Source of the DNA: Oscillospiraceae bacterium | GTDB taxonomy: Bacteria; Bacillota; Clostridia; Oscillospirales; Oscillospiraceae | Assembly: GCA_009784725.1 (NCBI GenBank) | Contig: WQXS01000013.1 | Span: 1-55,642 of the forward strand | DNA: 55,642 nucleotides | Direction of reading: 5' to 3' | Shown: positions 18,398 through 27,465 of the stretch, piece after piece | How positions within the stretch are numbered: position 1 is the stretch's first letter | Layout of the letters: each line of letters opens with the position of its first letter | Program-made: the position numbers and the translations under genes | Notes under the pieces: model-generated | Databases searched by the model: none | Told to the model about the DNA's origin: nothing | What the model saw: only the letters and a program-made list of their open reading frames with translations

Positions 18398-19717
18398 TTA
18401 TGAGTATTTTTCTGTGTAAATAGTTGGTAAAACTGCAAATACTGCGGCTGCGGCTACCAGATCATGTTTCCATGTTTTTTCGTCCGGTGCATGTGCCTGG
18501 GCTTCCGCTCCCGGTCCGAAGCCTATGCAGGGAATGTTGTTGCGGCCCATTATTGTTACGCCGTTTGTGGAAAATGTCCATTTATCAATGAGCGGACGGC
18601 TCTGACGGGTTTTTATTGTTTCACTGTTTCCTATGCGCTTATCTCCGTATAAGCTGATGTAGCTTTCTTTCATTGCTTTAGTAACGGGATGGTCCTCCGG
18701 TATTACCCATGTCGGGAAATAACATTCAATCGGGTAAACAAGGCCTGTGTAGGCAGGGCTGTTATATTCATACATTGAAACTTCAGTGTCTTTTGCATAT
18801 TTTTTTACTGCGGGGAGCTGACGTATCTCTTCAAGACAGCTTTCCCAGGTTTCTCCGGCTGTCATGCGTCTGTCAAGTGATACCGAGCAGGAATCCGCAA
18901 CCGCACACCTGCTTGGCGAGGTATAAAATATCTCGCTGACAGTGATGGTGCCTCTTCCCAAAAAGCCCGCTTCTTTATACTCGGGATTGTACTTGGCATC
19001 CAGCATTTTAACGAGACCTTTGATTTCAATCGAATCATTTGCGTCATTTTCGTTAAGACTGCGGACGTTTTGCAGTATATCAGCCATTTTATATATTGCG
19101 TTATCGCCTCTTTCGGGTGCGCTTCCATGGCATGAAACACCTTTTACATCAACACGTATCTCCATGCGGCCCCGCTGTCCTCTGTAGATTCCCCCGTCCG
19201 TCGGTTCGTTAATTACTACAAACGCAGGTTTGATTCCGCTCTCTTTAATTATATACTGCCAGCAGAGTCCGTCACAGTCTTCCTCCTGCACGGTTGCGGT
19301 TACAAGGACTGTGTATTTGTCGTTTAGCAGCCCGAGGTCCTTCATTATCTTTGCACCGTAGATTGCGCTGACTATTCCGCCTTGCTGGTCCGAAACTCCT
19401 CTGCCGCCTATTTCCTCGTCGTTTTCATATCCGTCAAAGGGGTCGAAAGTCCAGTTGTCCGGGTTTCCTACACCTACATTATCTATGTGACCGTCAAAAG
19501 CAATAAGGGTTTTTCCCGAACCCATATATCCGAGCAGATTCCCCATTTTGTCGATTTCAACCTTGTTAAACTCAAGCTTTCGCATTTCCTCTGCGGCACG
19601 TTCAACCTTGCCTTTTTCATTACAGCTTTCGCCGGGGATTTTAACAAGGTCACGCAGCAGCTTCGTCATGTCCGCTTTATAAAACTCCGCTCTTTTTTTA
19701 ATAGAATTAAAATCCAT
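18398..19717 (-). CDS. ygeY: YgeY family selenium-metabolism-linked hydrolase (M20 type)
   Basis: The 439-residue protein is an M20/DapE-like metallohydrolase: FDGHIDNVG supplies the first metal ligands, [10 protein letters not shown] the bridging Asp, and VQEEDCDG the catalytic Glu pair; HAPDE near the C-terminus gives the last His. YgeY proteins co-occur with selenium-dependent molybdenum hydroxylases, and are inferred to cleave an amide or ureido intermediate made from opened purine rings. It is followed 27 bases later by ygeW and preceded by ygeX with a small inverted repeat between. Confidence 0.92.
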   Translation of the reverse strand: MDFNSIKKRAEFYKADMTKLLRDLVKIPGESCNEKGKVERAAEEMRKLEFNKVEIDKMGNLLGYMGSGKTLIAFDGHIDNVGVGNPDNWTFDPFDGYENDEEIGGRGVSDQQGGIVSAIYGAKIMKDLGLLNDKYTVLVTATVQEEDCDGLCWQYIIKESGIKPAFVVINEPTDGGIYRGQRGRMEIRVDVKGVSCHGSAPERGDNAIYKMADILQNVRSLNENDANDSIEIKGLVKMLDAKYNPEYKEAGFLGRGTITVSEIFYTSPSRCAVADSCSVSLDRRMTAGETWESCLEEIRQLPAVKKYAKDTEVSMYEYNSPAYTGLVYPIECYFPTWVIPEDHPVTKAMKESYISLYGDKRIGNSETIKTRQSRPLIDKWTFSTNGVTIMGRNNIPCIGFGPGAEAQAHAPDEKTWKHDLVAAAAVFAVLPTIYTEKYS

Positions 19718-19739
19718 TTAACTTTCTCCTCTATTCATC

Positions 19740-19775
19740 GGGGACACACCTTTTGTGCGTTTAAGGAATGTCCCC
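19740..19775. repeat. Imperfect hairpin, GGGGACA...TGTCCCC, between ygeX and ygeY
   Basis: GGGGACACACCTT and AAGGAATGTCCCC can pair with a two-base internal mismatch around a 10-base loop. It sits before the ygeY ribosome site. The GGGGACA ends recall the other palindromes in this island, but the sequence is different. Confidence 0.6.
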
Positions 19776-19804
19776 TTATTTTTATCTTTGACTTTTTCCT
19801 CGTA

Positions 19805-21013
19805 TTAACTGTATTTGCCGTTCCATACAATATCTCTGTAATTTCCCGGATCGGTGTCGCCTTCTGTGCTGAACAGCAGAAATTTTGAATTCTTTGTAAT
19901 GTTTGCTTTTTCCCTGAGTTCCTTCAGGCTGTCGTTACTCAGCAGCTCCAGTAAAAACCCCATTGCGGATGCTCCCGATTCACCTGAGATAATTCTCTTG
20001 TCACCTTGGAGCGGAGCGCCGAGTACACGCATTGCGTTTGCTGCATGTCTGTCTTCTATTGTTACAAAATAATCACTGTTATTTTTCATTATATCCCATG
20101 ATATTTTACTCGGCTCGCCGCAGGCAAGACCCGCCATAATTGTTTTCATTTCTCCGCCGACATTTTCAGCAGACCCGTCACCTTTTTCTGCGGAGCGGTA
20201 ATAACAGTCTGCTGCTTTCGGTTCTACAACAAATGTTATCGGTTCATTACTTTTATCACTGCCGTAAAGGTTTGATACATATCCCTGTGCCGCTCCGGCA
20301 AATGCGCCTACGCCTGCCTGTATAAGCATGTGTGTCGGTTTTTCGTCAAGAGCCTTCAGCTGCTCGAAGGCTTCGAGAACCATAACGGCATATCCCTGCA
20401 TTATCCATCCCGGGATATCCTCATACCCTTCCCAGGCTGTATCCTGAACTATTTCACTGTTTGGTGTTTTTGCCGCAAGCTCTGTTACATACCGGATTGT
20501 ATCATCGTAGTTTAAGTCTGATATTGCCGCTTCTGCTCCTTCTTTTTTTATATGCTCGAGGCGCACTTCGGGGCAACCTTTATTCATATATATAACTGCT
20601 TTTTGCCCCAGCTCTCTTGCTGCCCATGCGACTGCCCGTCCGTGGTTTCCGTCTGTTGCCGCAAAAAATGTAAACTCACCAAGCTTTGCTGCGGCTTCCG
20701 GAAGTGTTTTATAGTTTAACTCCCAAACAGGGATGTTTAATCTTTCTGCAATATAGCTTGCAATCGCAAATGTGCATCCGAGTGCCTTAAAGGAATTTAA
20801 TCCGAATCTGTAAGACTCATCCTTGACATAGATACCGCCGGTATTAAGCTCTTTTGCCAGATTATCGAGAGAAACAAGCGGTGTTACATCATACTGCGGA
20901 AAACTCTTGTGAAAATCCCGGATTTTGCTGATTGTATCAATATCCATCAAAGACATACTCTTTGAGCAATCAGTTTTTGGTACTGTATTTTTTATCCATT
21001 TAATATTACTCAT
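19805..21013 (-). CDS. ygeX: 2,3-Diaminopropionate ammonia-lyase YgeX
   Basis: The 402-residue PLP enzyme splits 2,3-diaminopropionate into pyruvate and two ammonia. The Schiff-base Lys is in RFGLNSFKALG, the substrate-binding loop in ATDGNHGRAVAWAAR, and the phosphate-binding region near QAGVGAFAGAA. STEGDTDP is near the C-terminus. Length and motifs match YgeX. An AAGGAG site precedes ATG 21013. In the island it would be the last carbon step, delivering pyruvate and nitrogen from purine-derived diaminopropionate. Confidence 0.93.
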   Translation of the reverse strand: MSNIKWIKNTVPKTDCSKSMSLMDIDTISKIRDFHKSFPQYDVTPLVSLDNLAKELNTGGIYVKDESYRFGLNSFKALGCTFAIASYIAERLNIPVWELNYKTLPEAAAKLGEFTFFAATDGNHGRAVAWAARELGQKAVIYMNKGCPEVRLEHIKKEGAEAAISDLNYDDTIRYVTELAAKTPNSEIVQDTAWEGYEDIPGWIMQGYAVMVLEAFEQLKALDEKPTHMLIQAGVGAFAGAAQGYVSNLYGSDKSNEPITFVVEPKAADCYYRSAEKGDGSAENVGGEMKTIMAGLACGEPSKISWDIMKNNSDYFVTIEDRHAANAMRVLGAPLQGDKRIISGESGASAMGFLLELLSNDSLKELREKANITKNSKFLLFSTEGDTDPGNYRDIVWNGKYS

Positions 21014-21063
21014 TTTATAAGCTCCTTGAAGTCAGTATTGCTCTTGCGACTTGGAGTCATTAC

Positions 21064-22539
21064 TTACAGCCCCACAGCCTCATTAAACTCACTAATTAGC
21101 TCATCAATTTGCTCGGCTTGACCTTGAACAGACTCAAAGGTTTTCTCCTGGTGGTACCATTGGTCGTTTAACTCATTTACGCATCTGCCTTGTTGCTCTA
21201 CCCATGTGTAATATTTGAGATTATGTACTCTTTTGCGTTCTGTGTATGTCAGTTCAAGAAGATTATCTGTTTTAACCGCTTCCAGATGTTTTGCATAATC
21301 GACTGCTGCTTTCAGTGATGTGTATTCACCATGCGCTTGCGTCAGTTCCTCGAGCCTTGATATATACATTTCAACCGAATCTGTCAAAACAGTTGCAACA
21401 ACGTCATTTTCTGTCAGTTCATAATATTTGGCGAATTTAATTGCACAAAGCATGTTTGATATTCCGGAGATTCCCATATAAGCAAGATGGTCTGCATCCT
21501 CTTTGCTGACACCGAGTTCATCGGTGAGATATTTTTTCCCTTCCGGTTCATTAAATAAACGGAGCAATGCCATTGAATCATTGTCGTCAATCGCTATTGC
21601 CATGTCGGTATTTTTTACATTGTGAACCCATGGGATATGTTTGTCGCCTGTGCCTTCTATTCTGTGGTCGCCGAACCCGTTATTTAAAATTGTCGGGCAT
21701 TGCAGAGCCTCTCCCACTGCTATCTTCGATTTCGGATAGAGCTGTTTTAGGTGGTCGCCGGAAGCAAGCGAGCCTGCAGAGCCGGACATAAGGCAGATTC
21801 CCGCAAAATTCAGATTGCTCCCATACTTGGAGCTTATATTCAAAAATGCATCACTTACTGCATTTCCGGTGACTTCATAGTGCCACAGGTAATTTCCCAT
21901 TTCCTCAAATTGATTGAAAATTAAAACATCATCCCTTGTTGCCCGAAGCTCGTTTGTTTTATCGAATATTTCCTTTACGTTGCTTTCCGTTCCCGCTGTG
22001 GCAATTATTTCGCTTGCAATTGTTTCGAGCCACTCGAAGCGTTCTCTGCTCATACCCTCGGGAAGGATTGCAACAGAGTCACAGGCAAGCAGCTTTGAGT
22101 TAAATGCTCCTCCTCTGCAATAGTTCCCTGTCGACGGCCAGACTGCTTTTTGCTCAGCCGAGTTGAACTGACCCGTAACAAGCCTTGGCACAAGGCAGCC
22201 GAATGAGGCTCCGACTTTATGACAGCCTGTCGGGAAATATTTTCCGACCATACAGATGATTTTGGCATCTATTCCGGTAAGAGCTTTCGGCAACTCAATG
22301 AAATTAGGCTTCCCGAATAAACCGCCGTTCATAACTGGCTCATTATTCCATGTAATGCGGAAAAGATTGAGCGGATTTACATCCCATAATCCGATTGTCT
22401 TGAGCTTATCCTTTATTTTTTCGGGTATATTTTCTTCCGGATGACGCATCTGTTTAAAGGTTGGAAGAATAATATTGTTCTCTTTTGCTTTTTGGATATT
22501 TTTCGCCAGGCTTTCTTTATATATTGTTAAATCAATCAT
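21064..22539 (-). CDS. PLP-dependent enzyme of the tryptophan-synthase-beta superfamily, function unknown
   Basis: The 491-residue product has a fold type II PLP pattern: YFPTGCHKVGASFG carries the likely Schiff-base Lys, WPSTGNYCRGGAFNSKL the substrate loop, and LMSGSAGSLASGDHLK a glycine-rich phosphate cup. It is not a second ygeX: the motifs and length differ. It is the first gene of the leftward operon, behind AAAGGA, and shares the divergent promoter region with guanine deaminase. Related genes are often annotated only as PLP-dependent beta-subunit proteins. An amino-acid lyase or beta-replacement role on a diaminopropionate- or serine-like intermediate is inference only. Confidence 0.7.
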   Translation of the reverse strand: MIDLTIYKESLAKNIQKAKENNIILPTFKQMRHPEENIPEKIKDKLKTIGLWDVNPLNLFRITWNNEPVMNGGLFGKPNFIELPKALTGIDAKIICMVGKYFPTGCHKVGASFGCLVPRLVTGQFNSAEQKAVWPSTGNYCRGGAFNSKLLACDSVAILPEGMSRERFEWLETIASEIIATAGTESNVKEIFDKTNELRATRDDVLIFNQFEEMGNYLWHYEVTGNAVSDAFLNISSKYGSNLNFAGICLMSGSAGSLASGDHLKQLYPKSKIAVGEALQCPTILNNGFGDHRIEGTGDKHIPWVHNVKNTDMAIAIDDNDSMALLRLFNEPEGKKYLTDELGVSKEDADHLAYMGISGISNMLCAIKFAKYYELTENDVVATVLTDSVEMYISRLEELTQAHGEYTSLKAAVDYAKHLEAVKTDNLLELTYTERKRVHNLKYYTWVEQQGRCVNELNDQWYHQEKTFESVQGQAEQIDELISEFNEAVGL

Positions 22540-22649
22540 AAAATTTAAGTCCTTTCATCGTTTTCACGCTCAGACAAGAATAACATATTTGCTGTATTTT
22601 TTCAAAGTTTTTTAGTGCAAATTGTGCAAAATTGTTGTATAATTGACAG
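22540..22649. promoter_or_regulatory. Divergent promoter region of the two purine operons
   Basis: Rightward, a perfect TATAAT at 22638-22643 lies six bases before the guanine deaminase ATG and follows GTGCAAATTGTGCAAAATTG (two GTGCAAA copies), a possible activator or repressor site. Leftward, a TTGAAA and a weak -10-like TTATTC 16 bases on could drive the PLP gene. Both operons read out from these 110 bases. Confidence 0.55.
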
Positions 22650-23936
22650 ATGGGAATTGTTTTAAAAGGTAACGTTTGTTACAGTCAGACAATTAATAAA
22701 CTGAGGACCGTTGAAAACTGCTATCTTGTCTGCGAGGGGAAGTATCTTCTCGGGGTTTTTAAGACGCTTCCGATGCTGTATAAGGAATTTCCTTTGGCAG
22801 ATTATGGCGATTGCCTTATTATTCCCGGACTCTGTGACCTTCATGTTCATGCTCCGCAGTTTGCATTTCGAGGACTCGGTATGGATATGGAGCTTCTCGA
22901 CTGGCTGAACACATATACCTTCCCCGAAGAATCCAAATACATTGAAATAGATTACGCAAATAAAGCGTACGGCATTTTTACCGAAGCTCTCAAACGAAGT
23001 GCAACGACAAGGGCATGTATTTTTGCAACTCTCCACACACCTGCAACAATGCTGCTTATGGAAAAGCTTGAAAAAAGCGGCATTGTTTCAATGGTCGGAA
23101 AGGTCGGGATGGACAGAAACTGCCCGGATATTCTCAGGCAGGTCAGTGCAGAGGCGGCTTATTTATCAACAAAAGCATGGATTGAAGATTCTCTCGATAA
23201 GTTTGAAAGAACAACTCCGATTATCACACCCCGGTTTATACCGACATGCTCCGATGAGTTGATGCGGGGATTTAAGAAGCTTCAGGCTCAGTATTCCCTG
23301 CCCGTTCAATCTCATCTTTCAGAAAACATAGGTGAGGTGGAATGGGTTTCCGAGCTTTGCCCGTCATCTGCATCATATGCCGATGCGTATGAGCAGTTTG
23401 GATTATTCGGTTCAGAAGGTGCCCCGACAGTTATGGCTCATTGTGTCTATTGTAACGAAAAGGACGATGAGCTTTTACAAAAAAACGGTGTTTATGTAGC
23501 TCATTGTCCGCAATCGAATATAAATCTCGCTTCCGGTATCGCACCGGTAAGGCGATATTTGAAAAAAGGAATCAATACAGGTCTTGGCAGTGATGTTGCG
23601 GGCGGTTGCCATCTTTCAATCCTGCGTGCAATGAGTGATGCCGTCGGAGCATCTAAGCTATACTGGCGTCTGATTTCAGAGGAGTATGAGCCGCTTACGC
23701 TAAATGAAGCTTTTTATCTCGGCACAACAGGCGGCGGCAGCTTTTTCGGCAAGGTCGGAAAGTTTGAACCGGGTTATGAATTTGATGCTCTTGTTATTGA
23801 TGACAGCACAATTCCGACAACAAACCCGCTGACCTTGGAAGAGCGGCTTGCGAGGGTAATATACTGCTCAAATGATTCACATATTATTGCAAAATACGTC
23901 CGAGGGGAGAAACTAAATAATGAACCCGATAAGTAA
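22650..23936 (+). CDS. guaD: Guanine deaminase
   Basis: The 428-residue amidohydrolase converts guanine to xanthine and ammonia. Motifs: GLCDLHVHAPQFAFRG (two metal His), PRFIPTCSDELM, QSHLSENIGEVEW, MAHCVYCNEKD, and GLGSDVAGGCHLS with the last metal Asp. Length is typical. No Shine-Dalgarno lies before ATG 22650, and a TATAAT ends six bases upstream, so a leaderless message is likely. The end overlaps xdhA by 17 bases. It is the entry gene of the rightward operon and supplies xanthine to the dehydrogenases. Confidence 0.93.
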   Translation: MGIVLKGNVCYSQTINKLRTVENCYLVCEGKYLLGVFKTLPMLYKEFPLADYGDCLIIPGLCDLHVHAPQFAFRGLGMDMELLDWLNTYTFPEESKYIEIDYANKAYGIFTEALKRSATTRACIFATLHTPATMLLMEKLEKSGIVSMVGKVGMDRNCPDILRQVSAEAAYLSTKAWIEDSLDKFERTTPIITPRFIPTCSDELMRGFKKLQAQYSLPVQSHLSENIGEVEWVSELCPSSASYADAYEQFGLFGSEGAPTVMAHCVYCNEKDDELLQKNGVYVAHCPQSNINLASGIAPVRRYLKKGINTGLGSDVAGGCHLSILRAMSDAVGASKLYWRLISEEYEPLTLNEAFYLGTTGGGSFFGKVGKFEPGYEFDALVIDDSTIPTTNPLTLEERLARVIYCSNDSHIIAKYVRGEKLNNEPDK

Positions 23937-26049
23937 TTCCGTGACTAAAAGAGACCATTCAATAAAAATAAACGGCAGTGCTGTTTATGTTTGCGATTAT
24001 CCGACGGAAGGGATGTTATTCGGGCGGATTTTACGCTCGGGCATTGCAAAAGGTACGGTTAAAAACGTGAAGCTTCCCGAGCTGCCGCAAGGGTATTATT
24101 ATGTCGATAAAACAGATGTTCCGGGGTTTAATGAGGTACATATGATTCAGGATGATACACCTGTTTTTACCGACAATCCTCAGTTTATCGGCGACCCTGT
24201 CGGAATGCTTGTCGGTGTTGATGAGCTTTTGGTAAACGAGTTTCTTCTCAAAATCGAAGTGGAGTATGACGAAGAAACTCCCGTATTTGACGCACGTTTG
24301 TCGGAAGATGTCTTTTTTGCGTATGATATTGATAAGGGTGATACGGATTCAGCTTTTGCAAACGCTGACAGGATTATTGAATATTCATATGAAACAGGAT
24401 TGCAGGAGCATATTTATCTTGAGACAAACGGAATGATAGCGCAGTACAAAGACGGCAAAATGAATGTCCACGGCTCAATGCAGTGCCCGTATTATCTGCA
24501 CAGAGCTGTTGTACACGCTACAGGACTGAGGCATGAAGATATCAGTATACGTCAGGATGTGACCGGCGGCGGTTTCGGCGGCAAGGAGGACTTCCCTTCA
24601 ACTCTTGCCTGTCAGGTTGCGGTTGCTGCGCTTAAAGCAAACGGCAAACCTGTAAGGGTTGTATTCGAGCGTGAGGAGGATATAACCGCAACAAGCAAAC
24701 GCCACCCGTCATACTGCACATATAAGGCTGCTATCAAGGGCGGCAGAATCACAGGGATGATTGTCGATGTTCTGCTTGATGCCGGTGCTTATACAACAAT
24801 GTCAATGGTTGTTTTGCAACGTGCAACAAACGGTGCCTGCGGAGTTTACGATATCCCGAACATTAAAATTCACGGGCATGCACGCAAAACCAATACAATT
24901 CCAAACGGTGCATTTCGCGGTTTCGGAGGCCCTCAGGTATTTTTCGCAATTGAGATGCTGATGACTCATATTGCAAAAGAGCTTGACACAGAACCGGTCA
25001 AATTTAAAAAATCATATTTTGTAAATCAGGGTGATTCAACCTCAACCGACGGAGTGTATCACTTCCCTGTTCCGCTCCCTGTAATGCTCGATGATGTGCT
25101 GAGTGACAGCGGCTATTATGAAAAACTGGAGCTCTTTAAAAACCAAAACGGCAGATTCCGCCGCGGTATCGGTGTCTCCGCTGTTTTCCACGGTGCAGGT
25201 TTTACCGGGAACGGTGAGCGTGATGTGATAAAAGCAACTGTGAGGCTTTCTAAATCTGCCGACGGCAAGGTTGAAATCCTTACCGGCAATACGGATATGG
25301 GCCAAGGTTTGCTTACAACGCTCGTAAAAATCGTTGCGAAAGAACTTGATATACCACCCGATGATGTAATATTAACACTCCCCGATACAAGGAGAGTTCC
25401 CGATTCGGGTCCGACTGTTGCCTCACGCTCTGTAATGATTGTCGGCGAGCTTTTGCGCCGTGCTTGTTTAAGCTTAAAAAATGAATGGATTGACGGTGAG
25501 GAGCAAACTGTCGAGCAGCATTATAGGCACCCGGACTTTTTGATTCCGTTTGATGCCGAAGTCTTTAAGGGTGATGCTTATCCGACTTATTCATGGGCGG
25601 TTAATGCCGTCGAGGTTGAGATTGATACACTTACGGGGTATATATCAATACCCGGTGCATGGGGTTCATTCGATGTCGGAACACCGATTGATGAAAATAT
25701 CGTAATCGGCCAAATGGAAGGCGGATTCCTTCAAAGCCTCGGTTGGGGCATTATGGAAAACTGTGCTCCGCGAAACGGAAAAATCGGAAATAAGCTGCTT
25801 TGTGATTACATAGTACCAACCTCGCTTGATGTAACAGATATGAATGTCAGGTTATATGTTGAAGAGTATCCCGAAGGCCCGTTCGGAGCAAAGGGTGCAG
25901 GAGAAATGCCGCATGTCGGCGGAGCTCCCGCAATAATTGAAGCTGTGCAGAATGCACTTGGAATCAACATATACAGACTGCCCTTTATGGCAGAGGATGT
26001 AATGGATGTTTTGCGCAGTCAAAAGGCAGCAGAAAAGGAGGTGCGGTAA
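23920..26049 (+). CDS. xdhA: Xanthine dehydrogenase, molybdenum-binding subunit
   Basis: The 709-residue protein has the two-part Mo-hydroxylase layout: an N-terminal a/b hammerhead (DHSIKINGSAVYVCDYP) and the cofactor domain with GGGFGGKEDFPS, GAFRGFGGPQVFFAIE, GNTDMGQGLLTTL and GAKGAGEMPHVGG (catalytic Glu). It would oxidise purines at the Mo centre and pass electrons to the fused iron-sulfur/FAD partner encoded next. Its start lies inside guaD behind GGGGAGA. It is distinct from the fused enzyme at 12.9 kb, which carries its own 2Fe-2S part. No in-frame UGA was seen. Confidence 0.9.
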   Translation: MNPISNSVTKRDHSIKINGSAVYVCDYPTEGMLFGRILRSGIAKGTVKNVKLPELPQGYYYVDKTDVPGFNEVHMIQDDTPVFTDNPQFIGDPVGMLVGVDELLVNEFLLKIEVEYDEETPVFDARLSEDVFFAYDIDKGDTDSAFANADRIIEYSYETGLQEHIYLETNGMIAQYKDGKMNVHGSMQCPYYLHRAVVHATGLRHEDISIRQDVTGGGFGGKEDFPSTLACQVAVAALKANGKPVRVVFEREEDITATSKRHPSYCTYKAAIKGGRITGMIVDVLLDAGAYTTMSMVVLQRATNGACGVYDIPNIKIHGHARKTNTIPNGAFRGFGGPQVFFAIEMLMTHIAKELDTEPVKFKKSYFVNQGDSTSTDGVYHFPVPLPVMLDDVLSDSGYYEKLELFKNQNGRFRRGIGVSAVFHGAGFTGNGERDVIKATVRLSKSADGKVEILTGNTDMGQGLLTTLVKIVAKELDIPPDDVILTLPDTRRVPDSGPTVASRSVMIVGELLRRACLSLKNEWIDGEEQTVEQHYRHPDFLIPFDAEVFKGDAYPTYSWAVNAVEVEIDTLTGYISIPGAWGSFDVGTPIDENIVIGQMEGGFLQSLGWGIMENCAPRNGKIGNKLLCDYIVPTSLDVTDMNVRLYVEEYPEGPFGAKGAGEMPHVGGAPAIIEAVQNALGINIYRLPFMAEDVMDVLRSQKAAEKEVR

Positions 26050-27377
26050 TGCAATCTCTGATTAAGTTTATTCTAAATAACGAAAATATCATCTATAGTG
26101 AAAGCCCTTCGGTAAGGCTTCTCGATTGGCTTCGTGATAGTCAAAAACTTACAGGTACAAAATGCGGCTGTAAGGAGGGTGAATGCGGAGCATGTGCCGT
26201 TATAATTAACGGTAAACTTATTAACTCGTGTTTGGTCGCAATGGGAAGCTTATGCGGCGCTAATGTTCTTACTATCGAAGGATACAGCAGTACAGCAAGA
26301 TTTGCAGCTCTTGATATGGCTTATGCTTCGGTTTCCGCTGTTCAATGCGGTTTTTGCATACCGGGAATGATTATGGCATCCGAGTGCCTGCTTGCCGAAA
26401 AAAACTATCCGACAGAAAATGACATCCGTACTGCAATATCGGGTAATATTTGCCGCTGTACAGGATATAATGCTATTGTTAAAGCTATTGCAATTGCATC
26501 CGATGCTGTTGAATACACAGTTCCGCCAATAAGAAAAAGGTGGGATGAGGTTATGGATGTAAAAGAACTTGCTCCAACATCACTTTACGATGCACTGGAG
26601 CTGCGTAAAAACAAAGCTCTTATCCCCTACTCGGGCGGAACAGATATAATGGTTTCGGGTTTATGTTCACAAAACAGCTACTTTTTTATTAATAACGTTT
26701 CGGAAATGCGGCAGATCATATCCGATGATAAATACATCCGTTTTGGAGCAGCTTGCAGTTTCACCGAATCAATATCCAATCCTCTTACACCTGCAATACT
26801 AAAAGAAGCATGCAAGCAAATTGCTGCTCCGGCTATCCGAAATGCCGGTACACTTGGCGGTAATATCGCAAACGGTTCTGCAAAAGCCGATGCTGCTTTG
26901 ATTTTTATGGTGACCGATTCATTATTACGGCTTGTTTCTGCCAATAATGAACGTATTTTACCGGTTAAGGACTTTTATCTCGGCAAAGGTGCCACAGCAC
27001 TTGCCGATGATGAGTTGATTGTCGAAATATTGATGCCTAAACACGGACTCGATAATTATTACTACAAAAAAGTCGGAGCAAGAAACGCTCTTGCAATTTC
27101 CAGAACATCCTTTGCAGGTATTATGGATATTGAAAACGGTGTTATAAAAAACAACGCCACAGCCTTTGGTGCCGTAAAGGATATAATAATCCGCTTACCG
27201 GAAATAGACAAAAAACTCATCGGAAAAACCATCGAAGAAGCAAAAGCTGTTAAAGAAGTTTATCTCGAAGCATATGACGAAGCAATAATACCTCGCCCCG
27301 GCCGTGTAGGCGTCGAATACCGAAAAGACATATGCATGAACCTGCTTCGAGACTTTTTAGACTCAAACGGAATATAA
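26049..27377 (+). CDS. Fused xanthine dehydrogenase 2Fe-2S and FAD subunit
   Basis: The 442-residue product joins the XdhC-type 2Fe-2S domain (CGCKEGECGACAVIINGKL, CGFCIPGM, CRCTGY; residues 1-155) to an XdhB-type FAD domain (PYSGGTDIMV, RNAGTLGGNIANGSAKAD; residues about 175-435). E. coli makes these as separate XdhB and XdhC chains. The start codon overlaps the xdhA stop by one base (TAATG), so the two subunits are made together. Electrons would pass from Mo through iron-sulfur to FAD and on to NAD or a ferredoxin-like acceptor such as YgfK (inference). Confidence 0.9.
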   Translation: MQSLIKFILNNENIIYSESPSVRLLDWLRDSQKLTGTKCGCKEGECGACAVIINGKLINSCLVAMGSLCGANVLTIEGYSSTARFAALDMAYASVSAVQCGFCIPGMIMASECLLAEKNYPTENDIRTAISGNICRCTGYNAIVKAIAIASDAVEYTVPPIRKRWDEVMDVKELAPTSLYDALELRKNKALIPYSGGTDIMVSGLCSQNSYFFINNVSEMRQIISDDKYIRFGAACSFTESISNPLTPAILKEACKQIAAPAIRNAGTLGGNIANGSAKADAALIFMVTDSLLRLVSANNERILPVKDFYLGKGATALADDELIVEILMPKHGLDNYYYKKVGARNALAISRTSFAGIMDIENGVIKNNATAFGAVKDIIIRLPEIDKKLIGKTIEEAKAVKEVYLEAYDEAIIPRPGRVGVEYRKDICMNLLRDFLDSNGI

Positions 27378-27378
27378 C

Positions 27379-27443
27379 AAGACAGGGGAAGACAGGGGGA
27401 CGGTTCTCGTGTCTCCAAGACAGGGGGACGGTTCTCGTGTCTT
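27379..27443. repeat. Direct copies of the GGGGGACGGTTCTC repeat between xdh and ssnA
   Basis: A partial copy (27379-27388) is followed by two 26-27 base direct copies (27389-27414 and 27417-27443) with the core GACAGGGGGACGGTTCTC. Unlike 12817-12891 the copies are in the same direction. They lie inside the rightward operon. Confidence 0.9.
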
Positions 27444-27465
27444 GATGAAAGGGATGGTCATATTA

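Noticed and set aside
22540-22649. Purine riboswitch in the divergent promoter region
   Set aside because: The gap is only 110 bases and lacks the conserved loop sequences; the guaD message is probably leaderless.
27409-27465. N-terminal extension of SsnA
   Set aside because: The extra codons come from the direct repeat element; family members start at the residue matching ATG 27466.
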